Part shown: one piece after another, positions 13,191-23,060 of the stretch
Layout: the number at the start of each line of letters is the position of its first letter
Position numbering within the stretch: the first letter of the stretch is position 1
Assembly (NCBI RefSeq): GCF_002878395.1
Contig: NW_025859988.1
Location: forward strand, 356,987 to 420,986
DNA: 64,000 bases
Source of the DNA: Capsicum annuum
Taxonomy: Eukaryota; Streptophyta; Magnoliopsida; Solanales; Solanaceae
Direction: 5' to 3'
Program-made: the position numbers and the translations under genes
The notes under the pieces: generated by a model
What the model was told of the DNA's origin: nothing
Seen by the model: only the letters and a program-made list of their open reading frames with translations
Databases searched by the model: none

Positions 13191-14130
13191 GTGGCAGGGT
13201 TCTGTTAGCCAATCACCGATGGGGATTAATTGTTATATTTGGGATAAGATAGCTATATTGAGGGGTTGTGAGTTATTTCTTGCATATTTTAAGGATGTCA
13301 GTGCTGAGAGTCCATCGCTTGACTCCGACACTGTTGTTCGTGAGTTTCCTGATGTATTTCTAGCTGACAAACTTGACTTTCCTCCTGAGCGTAGTATAGA
13401 TTTTATTATTGATCTTGATCCAGGTACCCAACCTATTTCTATGGCTCCATATCATATAGCTTCTGCTTAGTTAAAGGAGCTAAATAGTTAGCTTTAGGAT
13501 CTTCTAGATAAGTGTTTTATGAGATTAAGTTTATTTTATTGGGTTGCTTCAGTGTTATTTGTGAAGAAGAAAGATGACTCTATGTATATGTGTATCGACT
13601 ACATGCAGTTGAATAAGGTAACCATGAAGAATAAATATCATATGCCTCATATAAATGATTTATTTGACTAGCTTTATGGTGCAGTACTGTTATTTAAGAT
13701 AGATTTAAGGTTTGGTTACCATTAGTTGAGAGTTAGGGTTGTGGACATCCCTAATATAGCCTTCAAGACTTGTTATGGACATTATGAGTTCTTGGTGATG
13801 TCTTTTGGGTTGACCAATGCCCCAACAACTTTTATTAATCTTATGAATGTTGTGTTCAGGCTATATTTGGACTCTTTTGTGATAGTATTTATTGATGACA
13901 TTCTGGTATATTCGAGGAGTATGGAGGAGCATAAGCATAATTTTAGGAATGTGATCCACACTTTGATAGATTATCTACTTTATGTCAAGTTCTCAAAGTA
14001 TGAGTCTGGCTTTAGTCTATATCTTTCTTGCGGCATATAGTGTCAAAGAATGTATTATTATGGAATAGGTAAAGATTGAGGCTATTCGTATTGGGATAGG
14101 CCTATGATACCTACTGAGGTTCGTAATTTG
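13189..14130 (+). pseudogene. Reverse transcriptase of element A (broken)
   Basis: It copies the element RNA into DNA. Visible parts are the linker with REFPDVF and PGTQPISMAPY (13345-13445), [17 protein letters not shown] (13545-13600), KIDLRFGYH (about 13700), [19 protein letters not shown] (13760-13825), and the active site FIDDILVYS at 13888-13914 with both catalytic Asp intact. Open frames at 13189-13470 and 13726-14040 are separated by stops in the finger region. The connection region after 14040 is frameshifted. Confidence 0.85.
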
Positions 14131-14149
14131 TTAGGTTACTAGGTAACTA

Positions 14150-14680
14150 TATGTGGTTTATTTTGGGATTTTATTCTATTGTAGCCTTAATGACTAGATT
14201 AACTAGGAAGGAGTTTTCAAATCACTGGTCAATGTGTTATGAGGATAGCTTTCTAAATCTGAAGGATTTGCTTACTTCAACTACTGTTCTAACTCTTACA
14301 GATGAGGGTGAGGGTTTTAATGTATACTATGTTGCATCTAGTATCGGTCTGGGGTATGTTCTTATATATCATGGTTTTGTTATTGCATATGAATTAAGAT
14401 AGTTGAAGTTTCATGAGCGCAACTACTCTACTCATGACTTGGAGTTTCCAGTAATAGTATTTGTTCTTGGGATTTAGAGGCATTATCTGTATGGGGTTCA
14501 CTGTGAGATATTTACTAATCACCCCAGTCTTTAGTATATTATGACCTTAAAGGACATTAATTCAAGGAAACACAAATGGATTAATTTTTGATGGACTATG
14601 ATATCATTATTCTCTATCATCTGGGCAAGACAAATGTGGTAGTAGGTACCTTAAGTTGGAAGTCAGTTATTATGGGTAGC
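14150..14680 (+). pseudogene. RNase H of element A (broken)
   Basis: It removes RNA from the RNA-DNA hybrid during reverse transcription. The frame 14151-14402 covers the tether and the first strands; the first catalytic position, usually in a YCDAS-like motif, reads YYVASS near 14325, so the catalytic Asp is replaced. The HERNYSTHDLE segment (about 14412-14445) and a FTNHPSL segment (near 14510) match the family, with Asp changed to Asn in the latter. Confidence 0.75.
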
Positions 14681-14858
14681 ATGGCCTTTATTTTAGTTTC
14701 TCAATAGATGTTGGCTTTGAAAATCTAGTCCTTAGCTAACATGATGGTTGTTCTGGATATTTCTGACCCTCAAAGTATCATTTCTAATATTGAGGATAGA
14801 TTTACCTTGATGGAGCATATCTGGGGTCATTAATTTAAGGATAAGTAATTGTATCACA
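14681..14858 (+). pseudogene. Integrase N-terminal fragment of element A
   Basis: A segment reading LANMMVVLDISDPQSI and EDRFTLMEHIWGH fits the region between RNase H and the HHCC zinc domain of this family's integrase. It ends near 14858, where LTR sequence of element C begins without the rest of integrase. Confidence 0.6.
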
Positions 14859-15985
14859 GTCATGGTAACTGCAATCGCGGTCACACTACTGCAATTGCAG
14901 CTTAGTGGGATTTTGCATAGGGGCAATTTTGTCATTTTACCTAGTCGACCCTAAATCCCATAAATTGCCATAAGCCTTTCTCATTTGATATCTCACACTT
15001 TGGACAATTGAATTTTGAAATTCTTGTAACCCTACTAATTGGGGAAATTTGTGTATTTGAATTTTTAAGTTGAATTTGTTGGAATTAAGGCATAATTGTG
15101 AGAATCTTCTAACTTTCCATTTAATTGGATGCTTTGAATGAACCTTTTGGTATATTTCTTGCTCTTTACTTCATAAGTAGCTAAATTTACTTCTCTTGGG
15201 ATTATGTTGATCTAAGGTGCAATTATTTATGGGTTGTGATGTATTTGAGTAGATTCTAGTTTGTTCATGATGGGTTTCCCTATTTCTTGATTGAAATGGT
15301 TGGGGTTTGTGGGTGAAAACCTCAAATTATTGAAAGATCACACTACCCTTGAAAGTGGGGTGTGGGTAAAATTTTGGAACCCATATCATCCTTGAAAGAG
15401 GGATATGGGTGACAAAGAAATATTGGGCAATTAATAGTTATAGTTTGCATTCTTTTACAATCTTTAAAATAAGGGTGAATAGGGAATTATCTGTGTTAGT
15501 CATCTTCCTTGAAATAGGGAGGCTCAATTGAGGTTTTAGGTTGTTTTAGCTGACACACTAGTTAGCTACTCGAAAGGGTTAATGGGTGATAGTCATAAGG
15601 CTTTGTTGACAAAGTAGCATCAAGGACCTTAAACATATCCTACCATATTATAAATAACTAGAATTTGCACCAAATCTTCATGCACCCATGCGTAGCTTGC
15701 CCTTATGTAGGCATAATCCCAATATCCTTCTCATAATGAATTTAACTCACATTTGTTGCTTTAATTTTTGACTTGAGTAGATAGTTATAAATCTTTGTTC
15801 CACCTCCTACCCTCGGGTTAAATTGTGAATTTTTCTTTCTTTACTTTACGAGAATTTTAGTAACAAATAACACCCATAGCATTAGAAATCTAATTTTACT
15901 CCTCGTGCATTCGATCTCAACATAAGTTAATCTATTAAAAACAACCGTCCTCTACAAACTTGAATGATATAAGTGAGCGTTATCA
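14859..15985 (+). repeat. 5' LTR of element C, left end missing
   Basis: The sequence begins inside a dyad block (GCAATCGCGG, GCAATTGCAG) and ends GTGAGCGTTATCA at 15985, the usual Athila-like LTR end, as in element G. From about 15085 it aligns with 55960-56876, for example the GTGGGTGAAAACCTCAAA segment (15310) and the CTTGAAAGAGGGAT segment (15393). About the first 200 bases of the LTR are missing compared with the LTR start at 54101. Confidence 0.7.
14860..14925 (+). promoter_or_regulatory. GCAATTGC-type dyad cluster in C 5' LTR
   Basis: Short self-complementary units (GCAATCGCGGTC, GCAATTGCAGC) alternate within 70 bases. A comparable block lies at 54300-54430. The position in the upstream part of the LTR suggests an enhancer-like or hairpin-forming block; this is inference. 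Confidence 0.35.
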
Positions 15986-16061
15986 TCAATCACCTTGTGG
16001 GTCGAGCTTATTGATGTTTTTGTAGATTGTTACTTCCCACTATCGATGACGTTGCAAGTGC

Positions 16062-17275
16062 GTGACAATATTAATATTTTTTCAACTCAATGGGGAGCCT
16101 CTACATGAAGTTTGGGAGATGTTTAATAAAAATCTTGTTAAATGTCCTAACCAGGAGGTACAAGAAAATAGGTTTCTACAAATATTCTATAGGGCGTTAG
16201 ACCAACCCAACAAGAACTTGGTAGACAAGGTGGATGGTGGATCACTTGTGAGGTTATCAAATGGGGTTCCTTTAACTATTTTGAACAAATTACAAAGCAA
16301 AATAGGGGTGGAGAACCTAGGACATTGAGGTAGCTCAAGGTTTCCCTACCACCTCTCATCTGGATAAAATGTAAAGAAAGAAAGAATAAGAGAGGGAGGA
16401 AATCAAGGCAAAAATGACAACACAATTGGAACTCCATACGAATCATATTATTAATTCACCCACAAAAAAGGTAAATTCCATGGTGTCAAAAGAATGTGTT
16501 GAAAAAGAATCCAAGAAACTCCATGATGAAATTATACATTGGTCAAACTACACAGGGCATTCTCGCCCGACCTACCAAAGACAAGGTGGGAACAAAGGTT
16601 GGACAGATTATGATTGAGAATGTGAATGGTGTGATAGATACAGAGATAATCAAGGAGAGATAATATGAGCGAGTATGATAGGTATGTGCCCCCTCACCAT
16701 TGAGTGAAGAGTAAGGATTCAAATCCCGTAGATACCGAAAAGTTCAAGGCAAAGGATGTGCTTGCTAGAATCTTGATGAGAGTGAAAGGGATGAACAAGA
16801 TGGTCCAAGAATTAAATGGAGACTTTTCTCAACTCAACCAAATGGTTGTATCACACTCCACTTGAATTAAGCTATTGGAGACTCGAATTGGCAAACTCTC
16901 AACTCAATGTTTGACCCAAGGGTGGTCTTCCTTATGAAATGGTTGCAAATTTGAAAAATATTGCTCAAGTCTATTTAATGGTTCACCTGTAGTGGTAAAT
17001 AACATGGTGAATAAGTTTTTGTGGTCAAAGAAAAGTCTCATGAAGATCTAGTGGACACAAAGAAAAAGCATGTGGGTGAGTCTAATAATAAGGCTCCAAA
17101 AGTCTCAAGAAAAGGATGAGGAAAAACCAATGATAAATAAAAGGATGGTAGATAAGGAGGGAACTCCTAAATTAGTTGAAAGTGATGAAATGCAATGTGA
17201 ACCACTATCCCAAATGAAAATCCCTCTTTATTTCCCTCAAAGACTCAAGAAAAATGAGGAAAGTGTAAATTGAAG
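16062..17275 (+). pseudogene. gag: gag of element C (broken, N-terminus deleted)
   Basis: The first frame (16062-16328) contains GEPLHEVWEMFNKNLVKCPN and FLQIFYRALDQPNKNLVD, the conserved second half of Athila/Tat-type Gag capsid. Only 76 bases lie between the LTR end and this point, too few for a leader plus some 150-200 capsid codons, so the start of gag and the primer-binding site have been deleted. Further frames at 16414-16617 and 17070-17273 are the linker and C-terminal region; near 16785-16930 the motif MVQELNGDFSQLNQMVVSHS and a Gln-Leu-Ser heptad-like part match the coiled segment of this family. Confidence 0.7.
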
Positions 17276-17982
17276 AAGTTCCTCGCCAAGCTTACCAATC
17301 TTTAAACTAATATCCCATTCCAAGAAACCATTCAAGAAATTCAAGGATATGCTAAGCTAATGAAAACATTGATGTCTATAGAGAACCTTGTTGATGGTGA
17401 AACCATTGAAGTTACTCATGGGTGTAGTGCTATCATGACTAGTGCTACGACGTAAAATAAAGAATATCTGAAGCCTTCATAATCCTTTGTACCATTGGGA
17501 CATAGAAATTTGATAATGAATTGTCTGACCTTATTGCAAGCGTTAATATCATGCCATATACAATTTACCTAAGGCTTTTATTAGGAACTCCCACTCCGAA
17601 AACAATGAGACTCTTGATAGTGGATTAATCAATCATGAAACTGGTTGGAGTTTTGTATGATGTCTTGGTCAAGGTAGATCATTCCATTTTGTCGGCAGAC
17701 ATTGTGGTCCTAAATTGTGAAACAAACAAAGAAATACCTATTATCCTTGGGAGACTTTCCTTGATACCGGAAGAAATATTGTTAATATGGAGCTAGGAGA
17801 AATAAAATTTCTGGTCCAAAATGATTAAGTGTCCTTTTGGGTATGAAAAACCAATAAACAACCCATGGAACTACAAGTGGTGTCTGTCATTGATGTAGTG
17901 GACAAAAGGTAGATAATGGGTCTGTTGAGGATCCAACTTTAAAGTTGAAGAACATTGAATCACGATAATAAATTAGGTTCTA
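17276..17982 (+). pseudogene. Protease of element C (broken)
   Basis: The segment IPFQETIQEIQGYAKLMKTL (17320-17380) is the conserved pre-protease region of Athila-like Gag-Pro. With frame changes one then reads [13 protein letters not shown] and a NKEIPIILGR-like segment (17645-17755), the second half of the aspartic protease fold. The active-site DLGAS region near 17590 is not readable. The reading ends with KQPMELQVVSVIDV (17855-17900). No RT follows. Confidence 0.7.
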
Positions 17983-18000
17983 GGTGGGAGGAAACCCACC
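17983..18000 (+). other. Candidate conserved RNA hairpin downstream of C gag-pro
   Basis: GGTGGG-AGGAAA-CCCACC forms a perfect six-pair stem with a six-base loop. It follows a conserved AATAAATTAGGTTCTA lead. Element E carries the same structure with different stem pairs at 30783-30800, and G has a degraded version at 45544-45561. The compensatory changes suggest selection on RNA structure. Confidence 0.6.
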
Positions 18001-18005
18001 AATTC

Positions 18006-18870
18006 CACAAAGTGGCCCGTATCCTTTAAATTTTTAATATTAGCATAGGTTTCATTTTTTGTGATTAAAACACTAAATTATGGAAATATAAGGTGTTTTG
18101 AACGAGGTTGATAGAGGGGAAATGTGGCGTATTTGAGTAATGGGCTGAATAGCTTATAACAGGAGAGCATAAATAACCCTTTATTGTTGTGATTACGATG
18201 GGATGGGGCTCGCAATCATGACAACATAGATTTTGCAATGGCGGTCCCCCAAATGTGATCACGACTGAAGTTGTTTAAATAATTGATCCGTTGCACCCCA
18301 CCTTCTTTTTTCCTCTAATTTTTTTTAATTTCTCTAAAAGTGCACACACATTTGATTGTGTGTTGACCATCCAATTGTGCATTTCATCACCCTATGCATA
18401 TCATAACCCAGTAGGTTCTTCAAATTCTCTTTTTTTGATATGTGTAGACCTTATAAATCATGTCTTAGGAATAGACTACAATTGTTATTTGCATGCTAAA
18501 TATTTCTATAAATTATGCTCTTTTTGTATGTTTTATTTTTGCAATTGGTGTGCACAAACTTGGGGAAGCATTGAGTAACCAAAATTGTTCAAAATAATAT
18601 GACTACAATGTGCACACAAAGCGTTTGATTTATTGCTTGCATGAATTCTTACCACTTTTCCTATGTTCTAAGGGCAAGATAGAATATCTAGGGGCTATGT
18701 TTAATGTTCATAAAGTAAAATCATTGACATAGAACCCAGTGGTAATTGAAATTTGAAGTATAGGGGTCTGAGAAGTTTACTTAGATGTGCCTTACTTACC
18801 GTGATCACGGTCTGAGGGTCGCGATCATGGTAACTTAATCGTGAACCTGACATCGCAATCATGATAACTT
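18006..18870 (+). other. 3' untranslated part of element C
   Basis: No coding sequence is recognised. It contains dyad-rich stretches at 18183-18260 and 18798-18860, including the perfect 14-base palindrome ACCGTGATCACGGT at 18798-18811. Around 18870 it changes without warning into a truncated LTR of element D. Confidence 0.5.
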
Positions 18871-19450
18871 ATAGCAGTTTGATGGAACGATCGAAGAGAT
18901 GGTCTATCTCTAGTCTGATGATTCATCGGATCATACGTCCCATGTCGATCAGAAAAAGAAAAGACTACCTTGGTATCACGGTCGAAGCAATGGTCCTTCA
19001 GAGCATCCGTCACACATTGGCCGGGATGAGACCACATTGCCTCAGTGGCGATGGTCTCTGTAATGGTCCGTCACAGCCTTGACGGTCCATCATCCTTGCT
19101 ATTGTACTTAGGCCAGGAAAGAGAGTTACTGCCTTAGTTATGATAGACTATACGATGGTCCATCGCAAACTCAACGGTCCATCGGATCATTTGTCACACT
19201 TGGCCTATTTCGACAACTCTTAGTAAAATGGCAACAACTTCTCACCCCGATACTGGATTTTGACAAAATTGATATCATTGGAAATCTAATTCAATTCTCT
19301 ACATGAAAGCAAGTCAAATTTAAGAAAATTCTATATGGTTTAAACACCAATCACTTGAGAAGTCACTTCTTAATCTTTTAGGGTAGGAATTACACTTCAT
19401 TTGACACGCACTAAGGCTCGGACTATGAGGGAACTTTGTGGGGTCTTACA
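18871..19450 (-). repeat. 3' LTR of element D, truncated
   Basis: Aligns with 26345-26936 of the 5' LTR, ending in the same AGGGAACTTTG and TCTTACA. On the minus strand it starts TGTAAGACCCC. About 1.86 kb of the LTR is missing at the left, where it joins element C sequence. The overlapping frames at 18825-19082 on both strands are chance frames within the dyad cluster. Confidence 0.85.
18877..19205 (-). promoter_or_regulatory. GACGG/CCGTC dyad cluster in D 3' LTR
   Basis: Repeated units such as GATGGTC, GGTCCGTCACAG, GACGGTCCATC and CGGTCCATCGGATCAT alternate on both strands. Matching blocks lie at 26345-26690 and 36048-36365. In element orientation the block lies roughly 245-575 bases after the LTR start. 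Confidence 0.45.
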
Positions 19451-19466
19451 ATATCTCCCTCTTGGA
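19451..19466 (-). other. Polypurine tract of element D
   Basis: On the minus strand TCCAAGAGGGAGATAT directly precedes the LTR start TGTAAGACC. It closely resembles the tract of element B. Confidence 0.75.
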
Positions 19467-19689
19467 AACATTCTTCCTCGAATTCACTAGTTAGACTAGG
19501 AACATAGGAAAGTAGAGTACACATAGCTTAATTAATTTGCTAAACAGATCAAAATCTCTCTAAACTCTTGAATACCTCAGAGATTTCAAGAACTCATGCA
19601 AGAATAGATTTATTGCTGAACTTTAGATTTAGAAGGGGTGAATTAAGGAAGAATAATACCTTTAGATCAATCTGAACTGGAGAAAAAGA

Positions 19690-21135
19690 GGTGTCCGTAC
19701 ATGCCTTGCATGTCTGCTTCTTCCTCCCAAGTAGCCCTCTCAACTGACTGGTTCCGGCACAACACTTTGACCAAGGGAACCTCTTTATTCCTCAATCTAT
19801 GGATTTGAAAATCTAGGATCTGAATGGGAATCTCATCGACTGAAAGACTATTCTAAATATCAGCACTCTCTGAAGGATCTACTACAACAGAATCACCAAT
19901 ATGCTTCTTAAGAATGGAGACAATAAAAATTAGATGAATGACGGACAACTCTGCAGGCAACTCAACCTCATAGGCTACTCTACCAACAAGACTCAAAACT
20001 CTAGATGGGCTAACATAAGGGGGACTAAGCTTTCCCTTTTTACCAAACCTCTTCACCCCTTTCATGGGTGAAATCATATAGTACATCAAATCACCTACTT
20101 AAAACTCAAGATCTCTTCTCCTTACATCGGCATATGACTTATGATGACTCTGAGCTGTTTTTAACCTCTCTCTAATCAACTTAACTTTCACCGTAGCTTC
20201 AAACACTACATTAGTCCAAATCACGATAGCTTCACCCACTTCAACCAACCTATGGGGGATCTATATCTTCTATCATACAAGGCCTAAAATGGTGCCATCT
20301 CGATGCTAGCATGGTAACTATTGTTATATGAAAACTCTACTAATGGCAAATGCTCATCCCAACTACCTTTGAAATTAAGAGCACATGCCCTCAACATATA
20401 TTCTAGGGTCTTAATGGTCCTCTCAGCCTGACCATCTTTTACGGATAAATAGAAAAACTCAAAAGAACTTGGGTACCAAGACCCGACTGAAGCCTCTTCA
20501 AAAACTGAGAAGTAAATTGAGTAGCCCTATCCGAAATATTAGTTGAGGTAACTTCATGCATCTTGACTCACTCCCGAATATACAATATAGCATAATCCTC
20601 AACTATGTAAGATGTATGTATGGTAAAGAAGTTTGCAGACTTAGTCAGCCCTTTTACAACAACCCTAATAGAATCAAGATGATGATGCAGAAGAGGTAAC
20701 TCGGTCACGAAGTCCAAATTCGCCACCTCTCACTTCCAAGTGGGTATACTAAACTCTTGCATCACACCACCAGGTCTTTGGTGCTCTACCTTAACCAGTT
20801 GGTATATTGCACACTTTGTTACAAACTCAACTATATCATTCTTAATACCGTTCCACCAATAGATTTCCTGCATATTGCGGTACATCTTGGTAGATCCAGG
20901 ATGAATAGAATACTGCGTGCCATGCGCTTAGCCATAAGTTTATAGCTCAGATCATCAACAAACGGAATGTACAAACTACCCTGTAATATAAACATGTCAT
21001 CTCCCCCTTGGGAGAAAACCTCTACCTTTTTGTCCTTAACTTTCTCCTTCAGTCTAACCAAACTTGGATCTCTATCTTGCTTCTCCTCTACTTCCGAATC
21101 TAAAGAGGATTCGGAACTGCTTTGCACCAAAGTAC
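19690..21135 (-). pseudogene. Integrase of element D, with chromodomain-like tail
   Basis: Integrase inserts the DNA copy into the host genome. In reading order: the zinc-binding N-terminal region (20831-21130 frame, DPSLVRLKEKVKDKKVEVF), a catalytic core read in pieces at 20100-20780 with an [12 protein letters not shown] segment that keeps the second catalytic Asp, the C-terminal DNA-binding part (20089-19853, MKGVKRFGKKGKLSPPYV), and a tail with VEVPLVKVL-type chromodomain sequence (19690-19850). Several stops separate the parts. The tail would be expected to target heterochromatin marks; this is from the family. Confidence 0.8.
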
Positions 21136-21263
21136 TTCCCTCAGCTGAGTCAAGAAACCTAAGACCAATCTAGCCAGACAATGCACATCACGGGCTAACT
21201 CTTTCTTAACTTCCTCTACATGAGCAACACTACCCATATATAATCTACTAAGGGCATCCGCCA

Positions 21264-21704
21264 CTACATTGGCCTTGCCCGGGTGAACAACACACTCATA
21301 TCATAGTTTTTTAAAAACTCTAACCACCCCCTCTGCCTAAGATTCAACTCCCTCTGAGTAAACATATACTGTAGGATCTTATGATCAGTAAACACATCAA
21401 CATGATCATTATAAAGATAGTTTCTGTAGATTTTCAAAGCAAAGACCACAGCAGCTAACTCAAGATCATGGATTCGGTAATTCTTCTCATGTGGCTTTAA
21501 CTGTCTAAAGACGTAGGCTATAACCTTACCTCTTTGCATCAACACACAACCCAAACCAAATCTAGAGGCATCACAATACACCATAAAACCATATGAACCA
21601 TCAGGCAAATTCAACACAGGGGCTAAAGTAAGTTGAGTCTTCAACTCCTGAAAACTGTTCTCACAAGAATCTGACCACTGTAACTTAACTTTCTTTTTCA
21701 TCAA
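21264..21704 (-). pseudogene. RNase H of element D
   Basis: An open frame of 146 codons. The motif [13 protein letters not shown] carries the first catalytic Asp. [20 protein letters not shown] carries the catalytic Glu, and [14 protein letters not shown] carries the second Asp. The end [13 protein letters not shown] is the usual junction to integrase. This is the best-preserved catalytic domain in the window, but its neighbours are interrupted. Confidence 0.85.
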
Positions 21705-22644
21705 TTGATTATGGGAGACGCAATAGAAGAGAAACCTTTAAAAAATTGGTGGTAGTAGCCCGCTAGACCAAAGAAATTTCTTATATCAAATAGAGAGGTA
21801 GGTCTAGGCCAATTTCTTACAGGTTTTATCTTTTGGGAATCAACTCTAATACCTTCGGCAGTAACAATATGACCTAGAAAGGATACACACCTTAGAAAAA
21901 ATTCATACTTACTAAATTTGGTGAATAATTGGTGAGCCTTAAGAGTTTGCAAGACAATTCTAAGGTGATCTGCATGATCATACTCATGCGGGAGTAGACA
22001 AGGATGTCATCTTTGCACACTATGACAAACATATTAAGATATTTCTTGAACACTCGATTCATGAGGACCATAAAAGTTGCTGTGGCATTGCTTAGACTAA
22101 AAGACATAACAAGAAGCTCAAAGTCACCATAGCAGGTTCGAAAGGCTGTCTTTGGAATAAAACATTCCCTCACTTTAAACTGGTGACAAGCGAATCTAAG
22201 GTCTATCTTGGAGAAATACTTGCACCTTGCAATTGATCAAACAGGTCATCAATTCTTGGAAGAGGATACTTAGTTTTTTACTGGAAACTTGTTAAGGTAA
22301 TGATAGTCTATGCACATTCCCAAAGAATCATCTTTCTTCCGTATGAATAGAACAGGTGAGCGCCGAAGAGAAGAACTGAGCCTTATGAAACCTTTGTATA
22401 AAATATCATTGATTTGCTCTTTCAACTCCTTAAGATCAAAAGGTCCCATACGGTATAGCAGAAAAAAAATGGGACGAGTTTCAGGAAAAAGGTCGTTTCT
22501 AAATTCTATCTCTCTATTGGGAGGTACCCCTAGGAGATCTTCCAAAAAAACATCTGGAAACTCATTAATAATATAGAGTGGCTGAATAGTTGAAGCCTCG
22601 GACTTAGTGTCTTTGACTCTAACTAGGTGATAGATGAAACCCAT
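21705..22644 (-). pseudogene. Reverse transcriptase of element D (broken)
   Basis: Three overlapping frames (22270-22644, 21892-22173, 21701-21952) cover the domain. Visible are [58 protein letters not shown], the active site reading [10 protein letters not shown] with both Asp kept but the usual Phe-Ile before them changed to Cys-Lys, and the connection SFLGHIVTAEGI. At least two frameshifts lie between the frames. Confidence 0.85.
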
Positions 22645-22689
22645 GGATATTAGATTTTTGGTTTTGATATAGGAGATAAAATGACCCTT

Positions 22690-23060
22690 AGGAGATACCG
22701 AACTCTTGGACCACTCTAAAACTGGCTCATCCGGGAACTAAAACTTGACCATACAGGTATGATAATCTATAGATACATAACAAGAATAAAGCCAATCCAT
22801 ATCCAAAAAAAGGTCAAAATCCACTATGTCTAAATCTATCAAATCAGCAAGTATAACTTTATGAACAATAGTAACAAGGCAATCTCTATACACTTGTTTA
22901 GCAATAACTGACTCCCCTACTATTGTGGAGACTAAGAAAGGCACAAGAATTTTTTTTGGATTTATTTTAAAATTCACAGCCACAAGTGGGGTTACATAAG
23001 AGAGACCTAACCCGAGGTCAAACAATACATAAACATAAAAAAAAAAGATGTGAATCATTC
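22690..23060 (-). pseudogene. Protease of element D
   Basis: The frame 22738-23058 reads through the whole domain. The active-site region is LFDLGLGLSYVTP, so the catalytic Asp and Gly remain and the middle residue (Ser or Thr in relatives) is Leu. VYRDCLVTIVHKVILADLID and DFDLFLDMDWL follow as in the family. Codon usage matches the neighbouring domains. Confidence 0.8.

Larger units (their letters stand above)
351..14858 (+). mobile_element. Element A: truncated Ty3 retrotransposon, interrupted by B
   Basis: This is the left-most element. In order it has a 5' LTR (351-2592), a primer-binding site, gag (2793-3605), the inserted element B (3606-12136), the rest of gag with a CCHC knuckle, protease, reverse transcriptase, RNase H and the first part of integrase. 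The order protease-RT-RNase H-integrase is that of Ty3 elements. The reading breaks off near 14858 inside the integrase N-terminal part, where Athila-like LTR sequence begins. The remaining integrase and the 3' LTR were not found elsewhere in the window, including right of 56876. All frames carry stops, so the copy is dead. Confidence 0.85.

Noticed and set aside
18825..19082. Overlapping frames on both strands at the C/D junction
   Set aside because: They arise from the self-complementary dyad cluster of the D LTR, which is non-coding in the other two copies.
22310..22576. 88-codon plus-strand frame
   Set aside because: Antisense to the RT of element D.
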